The notes: generated by a model from the sequence alone, not told the origin. Shown: positions 36,740-47,019, counted from the first letter of the stretch. The stretch: 64,000 nt of DNA from Flavobacteriaceae bacterium (GCA_016744415.1 JADGEL010000002.1:434001-498000), one strand, 5' to 3'. Numbers and translations are program-made.

Positions 36740-38389
36740 ATGAAACTTGGTATGATTAAAATAAACTATTTTTTAATTGCTTTGTTAGCAATATTAATTG
36801 TTGGTTGCCGTAATAGAGGAAATGACAACAGCACATCACTAACTGGATGGAGCTCTAAAGACAAACAAGAAGCTGGATTTTCTGACGGCAGTAATTATAA
36901 AGGACAAGAAGTTCCTCCCGGAATGGTTTTAATTGAAGGTGGTACTTTTACCATGGGTCATGTTCAAGATGATGTTTTATTTGATTGGAATACTACACCT
37001 GTACAAATGCAGGTTCGCTCTTTTTATATGGATGAAGTTGAAGTTACTAATTCAGAATATTTGTTATACTTAGAGTGGTTAGAAAAAGTTTTTCCTAACG
37101 GAGATGAACAAAACAAACACATTTACACAAGTGCTTTACCAGACACATTGGTTTGGAGACACACGTTAGGTGCCAATGAATTATTGACTGAAAATTATTT
37201 ACGTCATCCATCATATTCCGATTATCCAGTTGTTGGAGTTAGTTGGTTACAAGCAACTAAATATTGCGAATGGAGAACTAATTTTGTTGCTGAAAAAACA
37301 CTAGTTGAAAAAGGTCTTTTGGTAAATCCATATACAAACGATTCTCTACAAATGAATAGTCAAAACTATTTTGATACTAAAGTTTATCTAAAAGATCCAA
37401 ACTTATTATTTGAGGGGGATACTGCTGTTTATAATTATAACAGAGAAGGCGAAATGGATCGTGTAAAAATATCTGATGGCGTGTTACCAACAGGTTTTAG
37501 ATTACCTTCAGAAGCAGAATGGGAATATGCAGCTAAAGCAGATGTAGAGAATAGAGAATATAACAATATTAGAGGGCGTAAGAAATATGCTTGGAATAGT
37601 AAATATACACGTAATAGTTCAAGACGCTTTAAAGGTGATCAATTAGCTAACTTTAAACAAGGTCAAGGAGATTATAGTGGTGTTGCTGGATGGAGTAGTG
37701 ATGGCGGAGATATTACAATGCCAATTAGGTCATACAATCCTAATGCATATGGATTATACGACATGTCTGGTAACGTTGCCGAATGGGTATCTGATGTATA
37801 TAGACCAATTATCGATACCGAGGCAAATGACTTTAATTATTATAGAGGAAATGTATTTACTAAACCTATGATTGATGCCGAAGGTAAAGTTGTAGTTGTA
37901 GATTATAACAATGTTGAATATGATACGCTTGCTAACGGAAAAATTGGTATAAACGATTTACCAGGAAGTATCAAGTATATTCCTATCACAAAGGATGATG
38001 CTTATATGCGAAACAACTATGAGAAAGCATACAATATTGATTCTCGTGATGGCGATTTAGCTTCAACAAAAATGTATGAAGAAGACGAAGAAGAATTAGA
38101 TGCTCAACCAAGAATGTACAACTCTCCTATTACTCCAAATAACATAGGCGAAAGCGGATTAAGAATTCAGGAGTATGATAAAGAAATTAGATCTACAATG
38201 ATTAGTGATGAAGCCAGAGTTTACAAAGGAGGTTCATGGGCAGATAGAGAATTTTGGCTAGACCCTGCCCAAAGAAGACATTTACCTCAATACATGGCAT
38301 CGAGCTCTATTGGGTTTAGATGTGCTACTGACAAGTTAGGACCGATGACTCATAAAAGAAGAACAAGAACACCTGAATTACCTAAATAA
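36740..38389 (+). CDS. gldJ: Gliding motility lipoprotein GldJ
   Basis: A 549-residue outer-membrane lipoprotein (lipobox ILIVGC, lipid-modified Cys at 23) with a formylglycine-enzyme/SUMF1-like domain: VPPGMVLIEGGTFTMG near 55-70, FRLPSEAEWEYAAK near 254-267, DMSGNVAEWVSDVY near 340-353 and GGSWADREFW near 498-507, ending IGFRCA. GldJ is needed for gliding and for stability of GldK and the T9SS trans-envelope complex in F. johnsoniae. The SUMF1 fold is structural here, as the catalytic Cys pair of true formylglycine enzymes is not apparent. It is divergent from porU, the common Flavobacterial arrangement. Confidence 0.94.
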   Translation: MKLGMIKINYFLIALLAILIVGCRNRGNDNSTSLTGWSSKDKQEAGFSDGSNYKGQEVPPGMVLIEGGTFTMGHVQDDVLFDWNTTPVQMQVRSFYMDEVEVTNSEYLLYLEWLEKVFPNGDEQNKHIYTSALPDTLVWRHTLGANELLTENYLRHPSYSDYPVVGVSWLQATKYCEWRTNFVAEKTLVEKGLLVNPYTNDSLQMNSQNYFDTKVYLKDPNLLFEGDTAVYNYNREGEMDRVKISDGVLPTGFRLPSEAEWEYAAKADVENREYNNIRGRKKYAWNSKYTRNSSRRFKGDQLANFKQGQGDYSGVAGWSSDGGDITMPIRSYNPNAYGLYDMSGNVAEWVSDVYRPIIDTEANDFNYYRGNVFTKPMIDAEGKVVVVDYNNVEYDTLANGKIGINDLPGSIKYIPITKDDAYMRNNYEKAYNIDSRDGDLASTKMYEEDEEELDAQPRMYNSPITPNNIGESGLRIQEYDKEIRSTMISDEARVYKGGSWADREFWLDPAQRRHLPQYMASSSIGFRCATDKLGPMTHKRRTRTPELPK

Positions 38390-38411
38390 TTCTTAAAAAA
38401 TATTTTATACT

Positions 38412-38442
38412 AAAAACCTCGTTTTATAAAACGAGGTTTTTT
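38412..38442 (+). terminator. Rho-independent terminator between gldJ and murF
   Basis: AAAAACCTCGTTTTA and TAAAACGAGGTTTTT form a perfect self-complementary stem ending in a T run. murF starts only 12 bases later, so read-through or a promoter within gldJ must drive murF. Confidence 0.85.
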
Positions 38443-38453
38443 ATTTTTATACA

Positions 38454-39710
38454 ATGACTATTCAAGAGATTTATCAACTTTATTCCAACTATTTTTTAGT
38501 TGATACTGATACACGATCTATTAGAAAACATACTGTTTTCTTTGCTTTAAAAGGTGAAAATTTTAACGGAAACCTATTTGCAGAAGAAGCTCTTAATAAA
38601 GGAGCCGACTATGCTGTTGTTGATGAAAAAGAATACCAAACAAATGAAAATATCATTTTGGTAGATGATGTGCTTACTTGCTTACAAAAGTTAGCAACCT
38701 ATCATCGTGAGGCTTTAAACATTCCTATTTTATCACTTACTGGTAGTAATGGAAAAACAACTACCAAAGAATTAGTCAATGCGGTCTTATCAAAAAAATA
38801 CAAAACAGTTGCTACAAAAGGTAACCTCAACAATCATATAGGAGTCCCCTTAACTTTACTTTCAATGGATACTGCCACAGAATTTGGTATTGTAGAAATG
38901 GGAGCCAATCATCAAAAAGAAATTGAATTGTTATGCGGTATTGCAAAACCAAATTTTGGATATATCACCAATTTTGGGAAAGCTCATATCGAAGGTTTTG
39001 GTAGTATTGAAGGGGTTATAAAAGGGAAGTCAGAACTATTAGATTATTTACGAGCAACCAATGGTAAAGTTTTTATAAACCCCGATGATGAATTACAACT
39101 AAAGCAATCAGAAGGAGTCCATAGTATCCCCTTTAATGATTCAATAGAGAATTTAGATACTACTCCATTTGTAAATTTGTCTTTCAAAAATATAGAGATT
39201 AAAAGTCAATTGACAGGAGACTATAATTTCACCAATATTGCATCGGCAATTTCTATTGGAGCTTATTTTGAAATTTCAACAATTGATATTAAAAAAGCAA
39301 TAGAAAATTATAGCTCAACCAACAACCGATCACAAATCATACAAAAAGAAACCTGTAAAATAATTTTAGATGCTTATAATGCCAATCCAAGTAGTATGGA
39401 AGTAGCACTAAAAAGTTTTGACAAATCAGATGACAAAAACAAAATATTAGTTTTAGGCGATATGTTTGAGCTAGGTAAAATTGCAGAAGAAGAACACCAA
39501 CATATTGCTGAACTATCAGAAGCACTTAACCCAAAACAAATTTATTTAATTGGAGTGAACTTTTCAAAAACAAGCACAAAAAAAGCGCTCAAATATGAAC
39601 GCTTCTCTGATTTTATTAAATCTTTAAATTCTAAAGATTTTGACAATTCTACAATCCTAATTAAAGGTTCTCGCGGAATGGCTTTAGAAAGACTACTTAA
39701 CCATCTCTAA
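38454..39710 (+). CDS. murF: UDP-N-acetylmuramoyl-tripeptide--D-alanyl-D-alanine ligase
   Basis: The 418-residue Mur ligase adds D-Ala-D-Ala to the UDP-MurNAc-tripeptide, the last cytoplasmic step of peptidoglycan precursor synthesis. An N-terminal UDP-binding domain (DTRSIRKHTVFFALKGENF) is followed by the ATP loop LTGSNGKTTTKE (about 95-106), NNHIGVPLTLL, and the C-terminal domain with DAYNANPSSM. Length is slightly below the E. coli enzyme (452) and normal for Flavobacteria. It follows a terminator by 12 bases. Its 3' end overlaps an opposing GlcNAc kinase gene by 18 bases. Confidence 0.94.
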   Translation: MTIQEIYQLYSNYFLVDTDTRSIRKHTVFFALKGENFNGNLFAEEALNKGADYAVVDEKEYQTNENIILVDDVLTCLQKLATYHREALNIPILSLTGSNGKTTTKELVNAVLSKKYKTVATKGNLNNHIGVPLTLLSMDTATEFGIVEMGANHQKEIELLCGIAKPNFGYITNFGKAHIEGFGSIEGVIKGKSELLDYLRATNGKVFINPDDELQLKQSEGVHSIPFNDSIENLDTTPFVNLSFKNIEIKSQLTGDYNFTNIASAISIGAYFEISTIDIKKAIENYSSTNNRSQIIQKETCKIILDAYNANPSSMEVALKSFDKSDDKNKILVLGDMFELGKIAEEEHQHIAELSEALNPKQIYLIGVNFSKTSTKKALKYERFSDFIKSLNSKDFDNSTILIKGSRGMALERLLNHL

Positions 39711-40550
39711 TTGTCTGCGATGGTATTCTATTAAACCATCAATAGGCCTTCTAACAATATTACCAATAGTAGCTCCGTACTTCTTTGCCACTCTGTTAAT
39801 AATATCTGAAGAGAAAAAAGCGATTGAGCCCACAAAATGAATTGGTAGCTCTTGATAGTTATCATAGGGCTTAATTCTGTTTTTAAAGAAATCTTTCATT
39901 CCTTTTTTAAGCACACTATAAAAATAATCGTTCCGCTCTGCTCTAAACATAAACTCAGCAAAATTTGCCAAATATACATTTGGATTGTCTTTTTTGTAAA
40001 TATTCTCTTTAATGCTATCTGCACTTAAATCGAACTTTTGCTCAAATTCTTTTCGCAAATTTTCAGGCATTTTTTTGTAAAAATAATCTCTGATTAATTT
40101 CTTGCCAAAATAATTACCACTCGCCTCATCCATCAAGGTATAACCCAAAGAAGGAATTGTTGTATGAACTTCTTCACCATCAAAATAGCTACTGTTAGAA
40201 CCTGTACCCAAAATACAAACTATTCCAGGTTCAGTAGTTACAGCATAGGTTGCGGCATAGGTATCTTCTTTTACATCTACCTCAGCGTTTTTAAAAATGG
40301 ATTCAAAGATTTTCTTTAGGGCCAAACTTGGCTTTTCAGTTCCGCATCCTGCCCCGTAGAAAAATATTTTTGTAACATTAATAGCTATTTGCATAAGTTC
40401 TTCATTAACTTTCAAACGCTCAGTCAATATTTCACCTTTAACGACTGCAGGATTCAATCCTTGTGTCCTTGTTTTTAGAGCAACTTCTCCATTGAGGTCC
40501 AATAAAATCCAATCACACTTAGTAGAACCTCCGTCAGCTATTAAAATCAT
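39693..40550 (-). CDS. N-acetylglucosamine kinase-like protein (BadF/BadG/BcrA/BcrD ATPase family)
   Basis: A 285-residue ASKHA-fold protein. ILIADGGSTKCDWILLD gives the phosphate-1 loop, VCILGTGSNSSYF the phosphate-2/adenosine region near 111-123, and LGYTLMDEASGNYFGKKLI the following motif. Bacteroidota homologues are annotated as N-acetylglucosamine kinases. The natural sugar is not proven here. It is the last gene of a run with pfkA and gap (18 bases after gap), suggesting amino-sugar recycling coordinated with glycolysis. Confidence 0.86.
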   Translation of the reverse strand: MILIADGGSTKCDWILLDLNGEVALKTRTQGLNPAVVKGEILTERLKVNEELMQIAINVTKIFFYGAGCGTEKPSLALKKIFESIFKNAEVDVKEDTYAATYAVTTEPGIVCILGTGSNSSYFDGEEVHTTIPSLGYTLMDEASGNYFGKKLIRDYFYKKMPENLRKEFEQKFDLSADSIKENIYKKDNPNVYLANFAEFMFRAERNDYFYSVLKKGMKDFFKNRIKPYDNYQELPIHFVGSIAFFSSDIINRVAKKYGATIGNIVRRPIDGLIEYHRRQLEMVK

Positions 40551-40568
40551 CTTATTGCTTTTTTTAGA

Positions 40569-42579
<2,011 letters not shown>

Positions 42580-42669
42580 TATCGTGGTGTAAAATTACGA
42601 CTTAAACTAATTGGCACCTATATTTTTACATTAATTTGACTAAAACGATTTCGGAATTATGTACCTGAT

Positions 42670-42698
42670 AAAAAGATGTTTTTAATTTTAAAAACATC
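42670..42698 (-). terminator. Terminator after the alpha/beta hydrolase unit
   Basis: GATGTTTTTAA (42675-42685) and TTAAAAACATC (42688-42698) are perfect 11-base arms. On the minus strand the stem is followed by TTTTT (42674-42670). It lies about 100 bases after the hydrolase stop and before pfkA. The rest of 42580-42796 shows no gene. Confidence 0.65.
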
Positions 42699-42796
42699 CT
42701 AAAATGAGGAATAAAACAATGGGAGATTTTGCAAATATCACATTAATACTCACTCAGAATAGAGAGAGAAAGCAATTTATTTAGAAACTAAATTCT

Positions 42797-43525
42797 TTAT
42801 TCTATAGCTTTTAAAAATTCTTTGAAAGATATCCAATATCCATCAGCTCCATCTGTAGTTTTCCACAAGGCTCTAGAACCATGAATCCCTTTTTCGGATG
42901 GTCGGTAATGTGTCAAATATTCTGATGATATTCCATTAACTAATTCTGTAAGATTAGGAGTTTCGGAATTTGAAGCAGTAACATATACAGGTTTTTTATA
43001 TCCAGTAATGGTGCCATTGACATTAATCATGTCAAAATATTCACCTGGACTAAAAGCAGCAACTGATTTTACTTTTTCATTTTCTTTACCTTCTAACAAA
43101 ACCAATGTTGCTGAATACGAACTACCAACAATTACAATAGGCTGATTCTCATTTCTTACATATAAATAATCTATTGCAGATTCAATATCTTGATGTGCAT
43201 CTAAATAACGCGTATCCAACCCTTTTTCTTTAGCTCTTGCATTCGTTTGGTTGACTATATCATTAACACCTTTACCAGAGCGCTGGTCTATTGCCATACA
43301 AGAATATCCCAAAGTATTTAATTGCAATGCAGTTTTAATATATTCGCCCCTACTGTATCCTGCTTGATGACATAATAGAATTGTCAGTTTAGGGTTTTCA
43401 ACTTCATACAAATCTGCAGTAATTAACAATCTATCTAATGAAGTAAATTCTGTTTTTTCTTGTGCTGATATCGATAATACCAACATCATTGTTAAAATAA
43501 ACAAAAAACTAATTCTTATTTTCAT
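42797..43525 (-). CDS. Exported alpha/beta hydrolase
   Basis: A 242-residue protein with a cleavable signal peptide (FLFILTMMLVLSISAQ). The nucleophile elbow is IVGSSYSATL (Ser near 134), with the oxyanion segment LLCHQAGYSRGEY near 50-62 and a candidate Asp/His in the C-terminal third (LTHYRPSEKGIHGSRAL). This is the dienelactone hydrolase/serine aminopeptidase-like group of the fold. Substrate is unknown. It begins two bases after the end of the DUF6526 gene, so they are cotranscribed. Confidence 0.82.
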   Translation of the reverse strand: MKIRISFLFILTMMLVLSISAQEKTEFTSLDRLLITADLYEVENPKLTILLCHQAGYSRGEYIKTALQLNTLGYSCMAIDQRSGKGVNDIVNQTNARAKEKGLDTRYLDAHQDIESAIDYLYVRNENQPIVIVGSSYSATLVLLEGKENEKVKSVAAFSPGEYFDMINVNGTITGYKKPVYVTASNSETPNLTELVNGISSEYLTHYRPSEKGIHGSRALWKTTDGADGYWISFKEFLKAIE

Positions 43526-43527
43526 AG

Positions 43528-43956
43528 CTACACTCTATAATAATCTGGTTTCCATGTAACAATACTTTGTTTGATTTTCTTTTCGCTCATTTTTTCGGCA
43601 ACCGCTTTTTCTGCCAAGGCAGGAAACTCACTATCTGATGCAAAACGCAATCCAATAATTTGACGCATTCTCAATTCAGCATTCAAAGGTTTACCTGTCA
43701 ATAAATAATGACGAAAATTTTCTTCTGCTTTTATCGCTCTATCTTGTGCTTTTAAAGAAAAAACTCTCGCATAAAAGGCAATCAATAAAAAGATGATTGG
43801 AATTAAAACTAGCAATGAAGCCGGATATAAATTCTCACTTGATGATTTTACTAAATTTACAATCGCTCCAATTAATAAAAAAACAACTAAAAGGAAGCTT
43901 ATATAATGATATCCCGGAACCATACGTGCATGGTTTTTAAAATTTTGATTTTGCAT
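43528..43956 (-). CDS. DUF6526 family membrane protein
   Basis: A 142-residue protein with two central transmembrane helices (about 19-36 and 45-66) flanked by an N-terminal QNQNFKNHARMVPGYHY segment and a soluble C terminus (RHYLLTGKPLNAELRMRQII ... TWKPDYYRV). The pattern agrees with DUF6526, a Bacteroidota family without known function; the assignment is from memory. It precedes the exported hydrolase by two bases. A 7-base dyad (43993-44012) lies 37 to 56 bases upstream of its start. Confidence 0.78.
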   Translation of the reverse strand: MQNQNFKNHARMVPGYHYISFLLVVFLLIGAIVNLVKSSSENLYPASLLVLIPIIFLLIAFYARVFSLKAQDRAIKAEENFRHYLLTGKPLNAELRMRQIIGLRFASDSEFPALAEKAVAEKMSEKKIKQSIVTWKPDYYRV

Positions 43957-43992
43957 AATCGGATTTTATTTTTTTGAATGAAATGTAAATAT

Positions 43993-44012
43993 ACGACTTT
44001 AATGTAAGTCGT
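43993..44012. promoter_or_regulatory. Inverted repeat upstream of the DUF6526 gene
   Basis: ACGACTT and AAGTCGT are perfect 7-base arms separated by TAATGT, next to a possible minus-strand TATATTTAC box (43992-43984). An operator is possible; no regulator is linked. Confidence 0.3.
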
Positions 44013-44020
44013 AGCAATAG

Positions 44021-44047
44021 AAAAAGCTCCCGAAAACGGAAGCTTTT
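44021..44047 (-). terminator. Terminator after the glycine-zipper gene
   Basis: On the minus strand AAAAGCTTCC and GGGAGCTTTT pair around GTTTTC and are followed by a T run. It lies 32 bases after the stop of the gene at 44079-44573. Confidence 0.7.
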
Positions 44048-44078
44048 ATTTCTTAATTGGCAAAATTCTATTTAAAAA

Positions 44079-44573
44079 CTACTTTATAGTATATCCTTTC
44101 CCTTCCATACAAACTGCAAATGCTTTTTTGTAATCTGCTTCTAACTCGTTTGCTTTATTAACAGCAGCTTGATTGTTTGCATTTTGTTGCGCAGTATTTT
44201 GTTGTTTTTTAGCACGCCTTCCTCTTATACCTCCAACTATTGCTCCAATTGCAGCACCATCACCAGCATCACCTGCGATGGCCCCAATTGCCGCACCACC
44301 AGCGGCACCTCTTGCAGCTCCCCTAACAGCACTACCATCTGCCGATTGATCTACTTGTGCAGCATGAACTGTTGGAGGGTTTAACGGGTCATATCCTGTT
44401 TGTTGAATTGCCCATTTATAGCATGCCGACTCATCAGCATCTTGAGTTGCTTGATCTTGTCCTTCGCTCGGGAAAATATACATCCCCAATCCTTTTGCTA
44501 TACTCTGCGAGTTTATTTGTTGGAGTCCAACAAATAAAAAAACTACAACTACTATGATATTTAATTTTTTCAT
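44079..44573 (-). CDS. Exported glycine-zipper protein
   Basis: A 164-residue protein with a signal peptide (IIVVVVFLFVGLQQINSQS). The middle (about 80-120) is a glycine zipper, GAARGAAGGAAIGAIAGDAG followed by DGAAIGAIVGGIRGRRAKK, a pattern found in membrane-inserting or oligomer-forming envelope proteins. Two Cys flank it (ESACYKWA and FAVCMEGKGYTIK) and may form a disulfide. No specific function is recognised. It has its own terminator. Confidence 0.75.
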   Translation of the reverse strand: MKKLNIIVVVVFLFVGLQQINSQSIAKGLGMYIFPSEGQDQATQDADESACYKWAIQQTGYDPLNPPTVHAAQVDQSADGSAVRGAARGAAGGAAIGAIAGDAGDGAAIGAIVGGIRGRRAKKQQNTAQQNANNQAAVNKANELEADYKKAFAVCMEGKGYTIK

Positions 44574-44592
44574 CTTGTTCTGTTTAATATTT

Positions 44593-45075
44593 TTAATAAT
44601 AAGAAAAGCCTAATTGCTCTAATACATCGGCTTCGTTATAAAAAGAATAACTCTTTAGAATTTTTCCATTTTTAATTAAGTAGTTAGTATTAGCCCAAAT
44701 GGTAACACTTTCTCCACTGCCTTTAAAAGTAATTTCTAACTCTGCCCAATTAGCTACCCAGTCTCCTTGGTTCTCTCCATCTTCAATTAAAATAGGAGCA
44801 TTTCTAGATTTGTTATATTTTATAGTTTTATATAAATTTTCAACATTAAATTTCCAATTAGAAACCGTTTGTTCTTTATTGATAGAATCATTTATCGATG
44901 GTCCATACCCTTTATAATTCTCATCTAAAATTAAATCCATTGCATCAAAATCCATATTCTCTACAGATTGTACATATTTTTCTATTAGAGCAGTATTATT
45001 ATTGTCAGCTTTCTGATTACACGAACAACTGATCACTAACAAAGTCCCAGTTATTATTAAGATTATTTTTTTCAT
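44593..45075 (-). CDS. NTF2/SnoaL-like lipoprotein
   Basis: A 160-residue protein with a lipoprotein signal (MKKIILIITGTLLVISC, with CSC at the cleavage site) and a single cone-shaped NTF2-like fold: IEKYVQSVENMDFDAMDLIL at the start, VANWAELEITFK and the SVTIWANTNYLIKNGKI hairpin. No catalytic residues are recognised, so a ligand-binding role is as likely as an enzyme. I start at ATG 45075; the TTG at 45123 would put extra residues before the signal. It precedes the glycine-zipper gene by 19 bases. Confidence 0.8.
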   Translation of the reverse strand: MKKIILIITGTLLVISCSCNQKADNNNTALIEKYVQSVENMDFDAMDLILDENYKGYGPSINDSINKEQTVSNWKFNVENLYKTIKYNKSRNAPILIEDGENQGDWVANWAELEITFKGSGESVTIWANTNYLIKNGKILKSYSFYNEADVLEQLGFSYY

Positions 45076-45172
45076 ATTTATATCTCTTTTAGTTTTAACG
45101 TAAAAATACAGAATATTTATCAATGTTTATTTTCCGATAAAATCATGAATAAATTCAGATTTCACAGAAAAC

Positions 45173-45201
45173 AAAAAATCCTACTATTTCTAGTCGGATT
45201 T
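45173..45201 (-). terminator. Terminator beside the tRNA-Val remnant
   Basis: On the minus strand AAATCC-GACT and AGTA-GGATTT pair with one mismatch and run into TTTTTT. It has the same layout as the terminator after the intact tRNA-Val (46781-46810). Confidence 0.6.
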
Positions 45202-45202
45202 A

Positions 45203-45221
45203 ACTTTGGTGGGCGATGAGG
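45203..45221 (-). pseudogene. Truncated 3' end of tRNA-Val
   Basis: The 19 bases CCTCATCGCCCACCAAAGT (minus strand) are identical to the 3' end of tRNA-Val plus its CCA and three flanking bases (46829-46811). The rest of the tRNA is absent. It is followed by a terminator of matching layout, so it is either a decayed tandem tRNA-Val copy or an integration remnant. Confidence 0.7.
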
Positions 45222-45235
45222 TATTATGATATGAA

Positions 45236-46654
45236 TTAATGTTTTAAAAACTTGTACACCTCACCTTTTTCTAGTTTTAAAAAATACACTCCACTATTTA
45301 AATCATCTACACGAATTTCTTTAGTAGAATTTAATTTACCTTCCATTACTCTTTTTCCATTCAAATCAAAAATTTTATAATCACCTCCATAAGATTCGAT
45401 TTCTGAAAGTTTTAAAATATCATTTGTTGGATTTGGATAAATAGTGAAATCAATTAATTCATACTCTTCAACAGGTAAAGTATTTCCTGCTATACTTCCT
45501 AAGATAAACTCAGTTCCTGTTTGACCTCCTAATGTCAAAGTATTAGCTCCTGTATCTAGAGTTGCTGATTCCTCCTCAGTCCAGATAGGTGTTGCATTAT
45601 CTGCTCTAGAACTTAATCTTAAATTATTTTCATCAGCTATTCCAGAATGCCCTTCATAATTATAAACAACTTCATACACCAAACTAGAGCTTCCAAATGC
45701 CTTAACACCAAAATAGTTCCCTTGAGATAATTGATCTTGTCCAATAGGAGGAGTTGTTACATTTGGCTCTTCTTCAACATTATAAATATACAATGATTCA
45801 GCTGTTCCAGAAGTAACATTAATCGTTAAATCACTTCCATCTGAATGTGCCAAATTTAAATTACTACCATTACTAACTAAAGTTATATATGAATTGTCAT
45901 TACCTAAAGGAGCTGATGAAGTTTGCCAAGTTGGACTATTAATTAATGTCCCATTATTCCCATTAGAAGTTTGGTCAACTAGTATTGAACCTGAACCTGA
46001 ATCAACATTATAATAAGCCACAAGATTAGCATAATTTGGATGAGAATTAGTAACTTTCTTAGTCATATAACTTCTAATTTCTGCTTGTGTTAGAGCTGTA
46101 TCCCAAATTCTAAGTTCATCAAATTCCCCTGGTGTATAACCATTATAATTTCTAAGCTTCCCTAGTTCAATTCCAGTGTTATATACACTTATCCCCCCAG
46201 TTACAGCTATTGTTTCAATTAATTCACCATTAATATATAATTTCATGTTTGAACCATCATAAGTTCCACATATGTAGTACCATTCTCCTACTGTATAAAA
46301 ATCGTTTGGAGTAGATACTACATGTATTGAGTTATCAGAAGTAGCTAGGAAAAATTTAAAATGTCTATCCCCTGCATTACTGCCATCAGTTGTCAATCCA
46401 TATTGATAATAAGGAGTCGTATTTGAAGTGAATGATTTTAGTATTATAGATTCTGTTCCTACTCCTGAATACACTTGAGTATGTTTAAACCAAGCTTCTA
46501 ATGTAATTTCAGTTGTAGGGTTTAATTCAGTTGAATTTGGAATTGAAACATATTGGCTTGAACCATTGAGAACGAGGCTTGAGCCACTGCCTTGTGAAAA
46601 AATTAATAATGGAAATAATAATAATAATAATAATACAAAGAACCTCTTTTTCAT
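45236..46654 (-). CDS. Secreted LamG-like (concanavalin A fold) protein with T9SS sorting domain
   Basis: A 472-residue exported protein. The signal peptide has a six-leucine run (FFVLLLLLLFPLLIFS) encoded by an in-frame TTA repeat. Residues about 25-215 form a LamG/laminin-G-like jelly roll (LEAWFKH, EWYYICGTYDGSNMKLYING, EFDELRIWDTALTQAEI), the fold that binds carbohydrates or serves as a cell-surface adhesin module. A less defined beta-rich region follows, then a T9SS sorting domain (IYPNPTNDILKLS ... GVYFLKLEKGEVYKFLKH). It lies between the tRNA-Val gene and a copy of its 3' end. Ligand is unknown. Confidence 0.86.
   Translation of the reverse strand: MKKRFFVLLLLLLFPLLIFSQGSGSSLVLNGSSQYVSIPNSTELNPTTEITLEAWFKHTQVYSGVGTESIILKSFTSNTTPYYQYGLTTDGSNAGDRHFKFFLATSDNSIHVVSTPNDFYTVGEWYYICGTYDGSNMKLYINGELIETIAVTGGISVYNTGIELGKLRNYNGYTPGEFDELRIWDTALTQAEIRSYMTKKVTNSHPNYANLVAYYNVDSGSGSILVDQTSNGNNGTLINSPTWQTSSAPLGNDNSYITLVSNGSNLNLAHSDGSDLTINVTSGTAESLYIYNVEEEPNVTTPPIGQDQLSQGNYFGVKAFGSSSLVYEVVYNYEGHSGIADENNLRLSSRADNATPIWTEEESATLDTGANTLTLGGQTGTEFILGSIAGNTLPVEEYELIDFTIYPNPTNDILKLSEIESYGGDYKIFDLNGKRVMEGKLNSTKEIRVDDLNSGVYFLKLEKGEVYKFLKH
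46614..46634. repeat. AAT trinucleotide repeat (7 units)
   Basis: Seven perfect AAT units on plus (TTA/ATT on the coding strand) lie within the LamG gene's signal-peptide hydrophobic core. Unit gain or loss would change leucine number but keep frame. Confidence 0.85.
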
Positions 46655-46780
46655 AATAAATAATTTTTAGTTAGTAATAATGAATGATTCTTTGTGGCTG
46701 AAGTGATAAATATATTAAAAATATATTTAATTTAATATTTGGCACGTAAATACAGAACTTTCTTTTGAATTATTTACATA

Positions 46781-46810
46781 AAAAAACTCTTATTATTTCT
46801 AATAAGAGTT
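46781..46810 (-). terminator. Terminator of tRNA-Val
   Basis: On the minus strand AACTCTTATTA and TAATAAGAGTT are perfect 11-base arms around GAAA, followed by TTTT. Confidence 0.8.
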
Positions 46811-46814
46811 ACTT

Positions 46815-46892
46815 TGGTGGGCGATGAGGGATTCGAACCCCCGACCCTCTCGGTGTAAACGAGATGCTCTGAACCAACTGAGCTAATCGCCC
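46815..46892 (-). tRNA. tRNA-Val (anticodon TAC)
   Basis: The minus strand folds into a complete cloverleaf of 78 nt. The acceptor is GGGCGAT/ATCGCCC with discriminator A and an encoded CCA. The anticodon stem is TCTCG/CGAGA with loop TTTACAC, giving anticodon TAC (reads GUA and related Val codons). The T arm is GGGGG-TTCGAAT-CCCTC. A consensus promoter lies at 46932-46903 and a terminator directly after it. Confidence 0.96.
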
Positions 46893-46902
46893 TAAGCGGA
46901 TG

Positions 46903-46932
46903 CAAATATAAACGAGTTTTTATTATTGACAA
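46903..46932 (-). promoter_or_regulatory. Promoter of tRNA-Val
   Basis: On the minus strand TTG (46932-46930), 19 bases, TATATTTG (46910-46903), ten bases before the tRNA 5' end. Confidence 0.75.
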
Positions 46933-46963
46933 AGTTTTTAGAATAAAAAAACAATATTATTTT

Positions 46964-47005
46964 TAAAAAAGAAATGACTCTAAATCGAACTGATTCAGAG
47001 CCATT
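46964..47005 (-). terminator. Terminator after the duplicated-domain secreted protein
   Basis: On the minus strand AATGGCTCTGAATC and GATTTAGAGTCATT form a 14-base stem with two G:T pairs, followed by TTCTTTTTT. It begins 15 bases after the gene's stop. Confidence 0.75.
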
Positions 47006-47019
47006 AATTTAGGTTAGAT

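Noticed and set aside
36740-38389. GldJ as an active formylglycine-generating enzyme
   Set aside because: It has the SUMF1 fold but not the recognised catalytic Cys pair, and GldJ is a structural lipoprotein.
46614-46634. Possible CRISPR-like repeat
   Set aside because: It is a simple AAT microsatellite in a coding sequence, without spacers. No direct-repeat array with regular spacers is seen in the window.
45236-46654. Reading the tRNA-flanked segment as a complete genomic island
   Set aside because: No integrase, recombinase or mobility gene is present and the segment is only 1.6 kb; only a remnant or duplication claim is supported.
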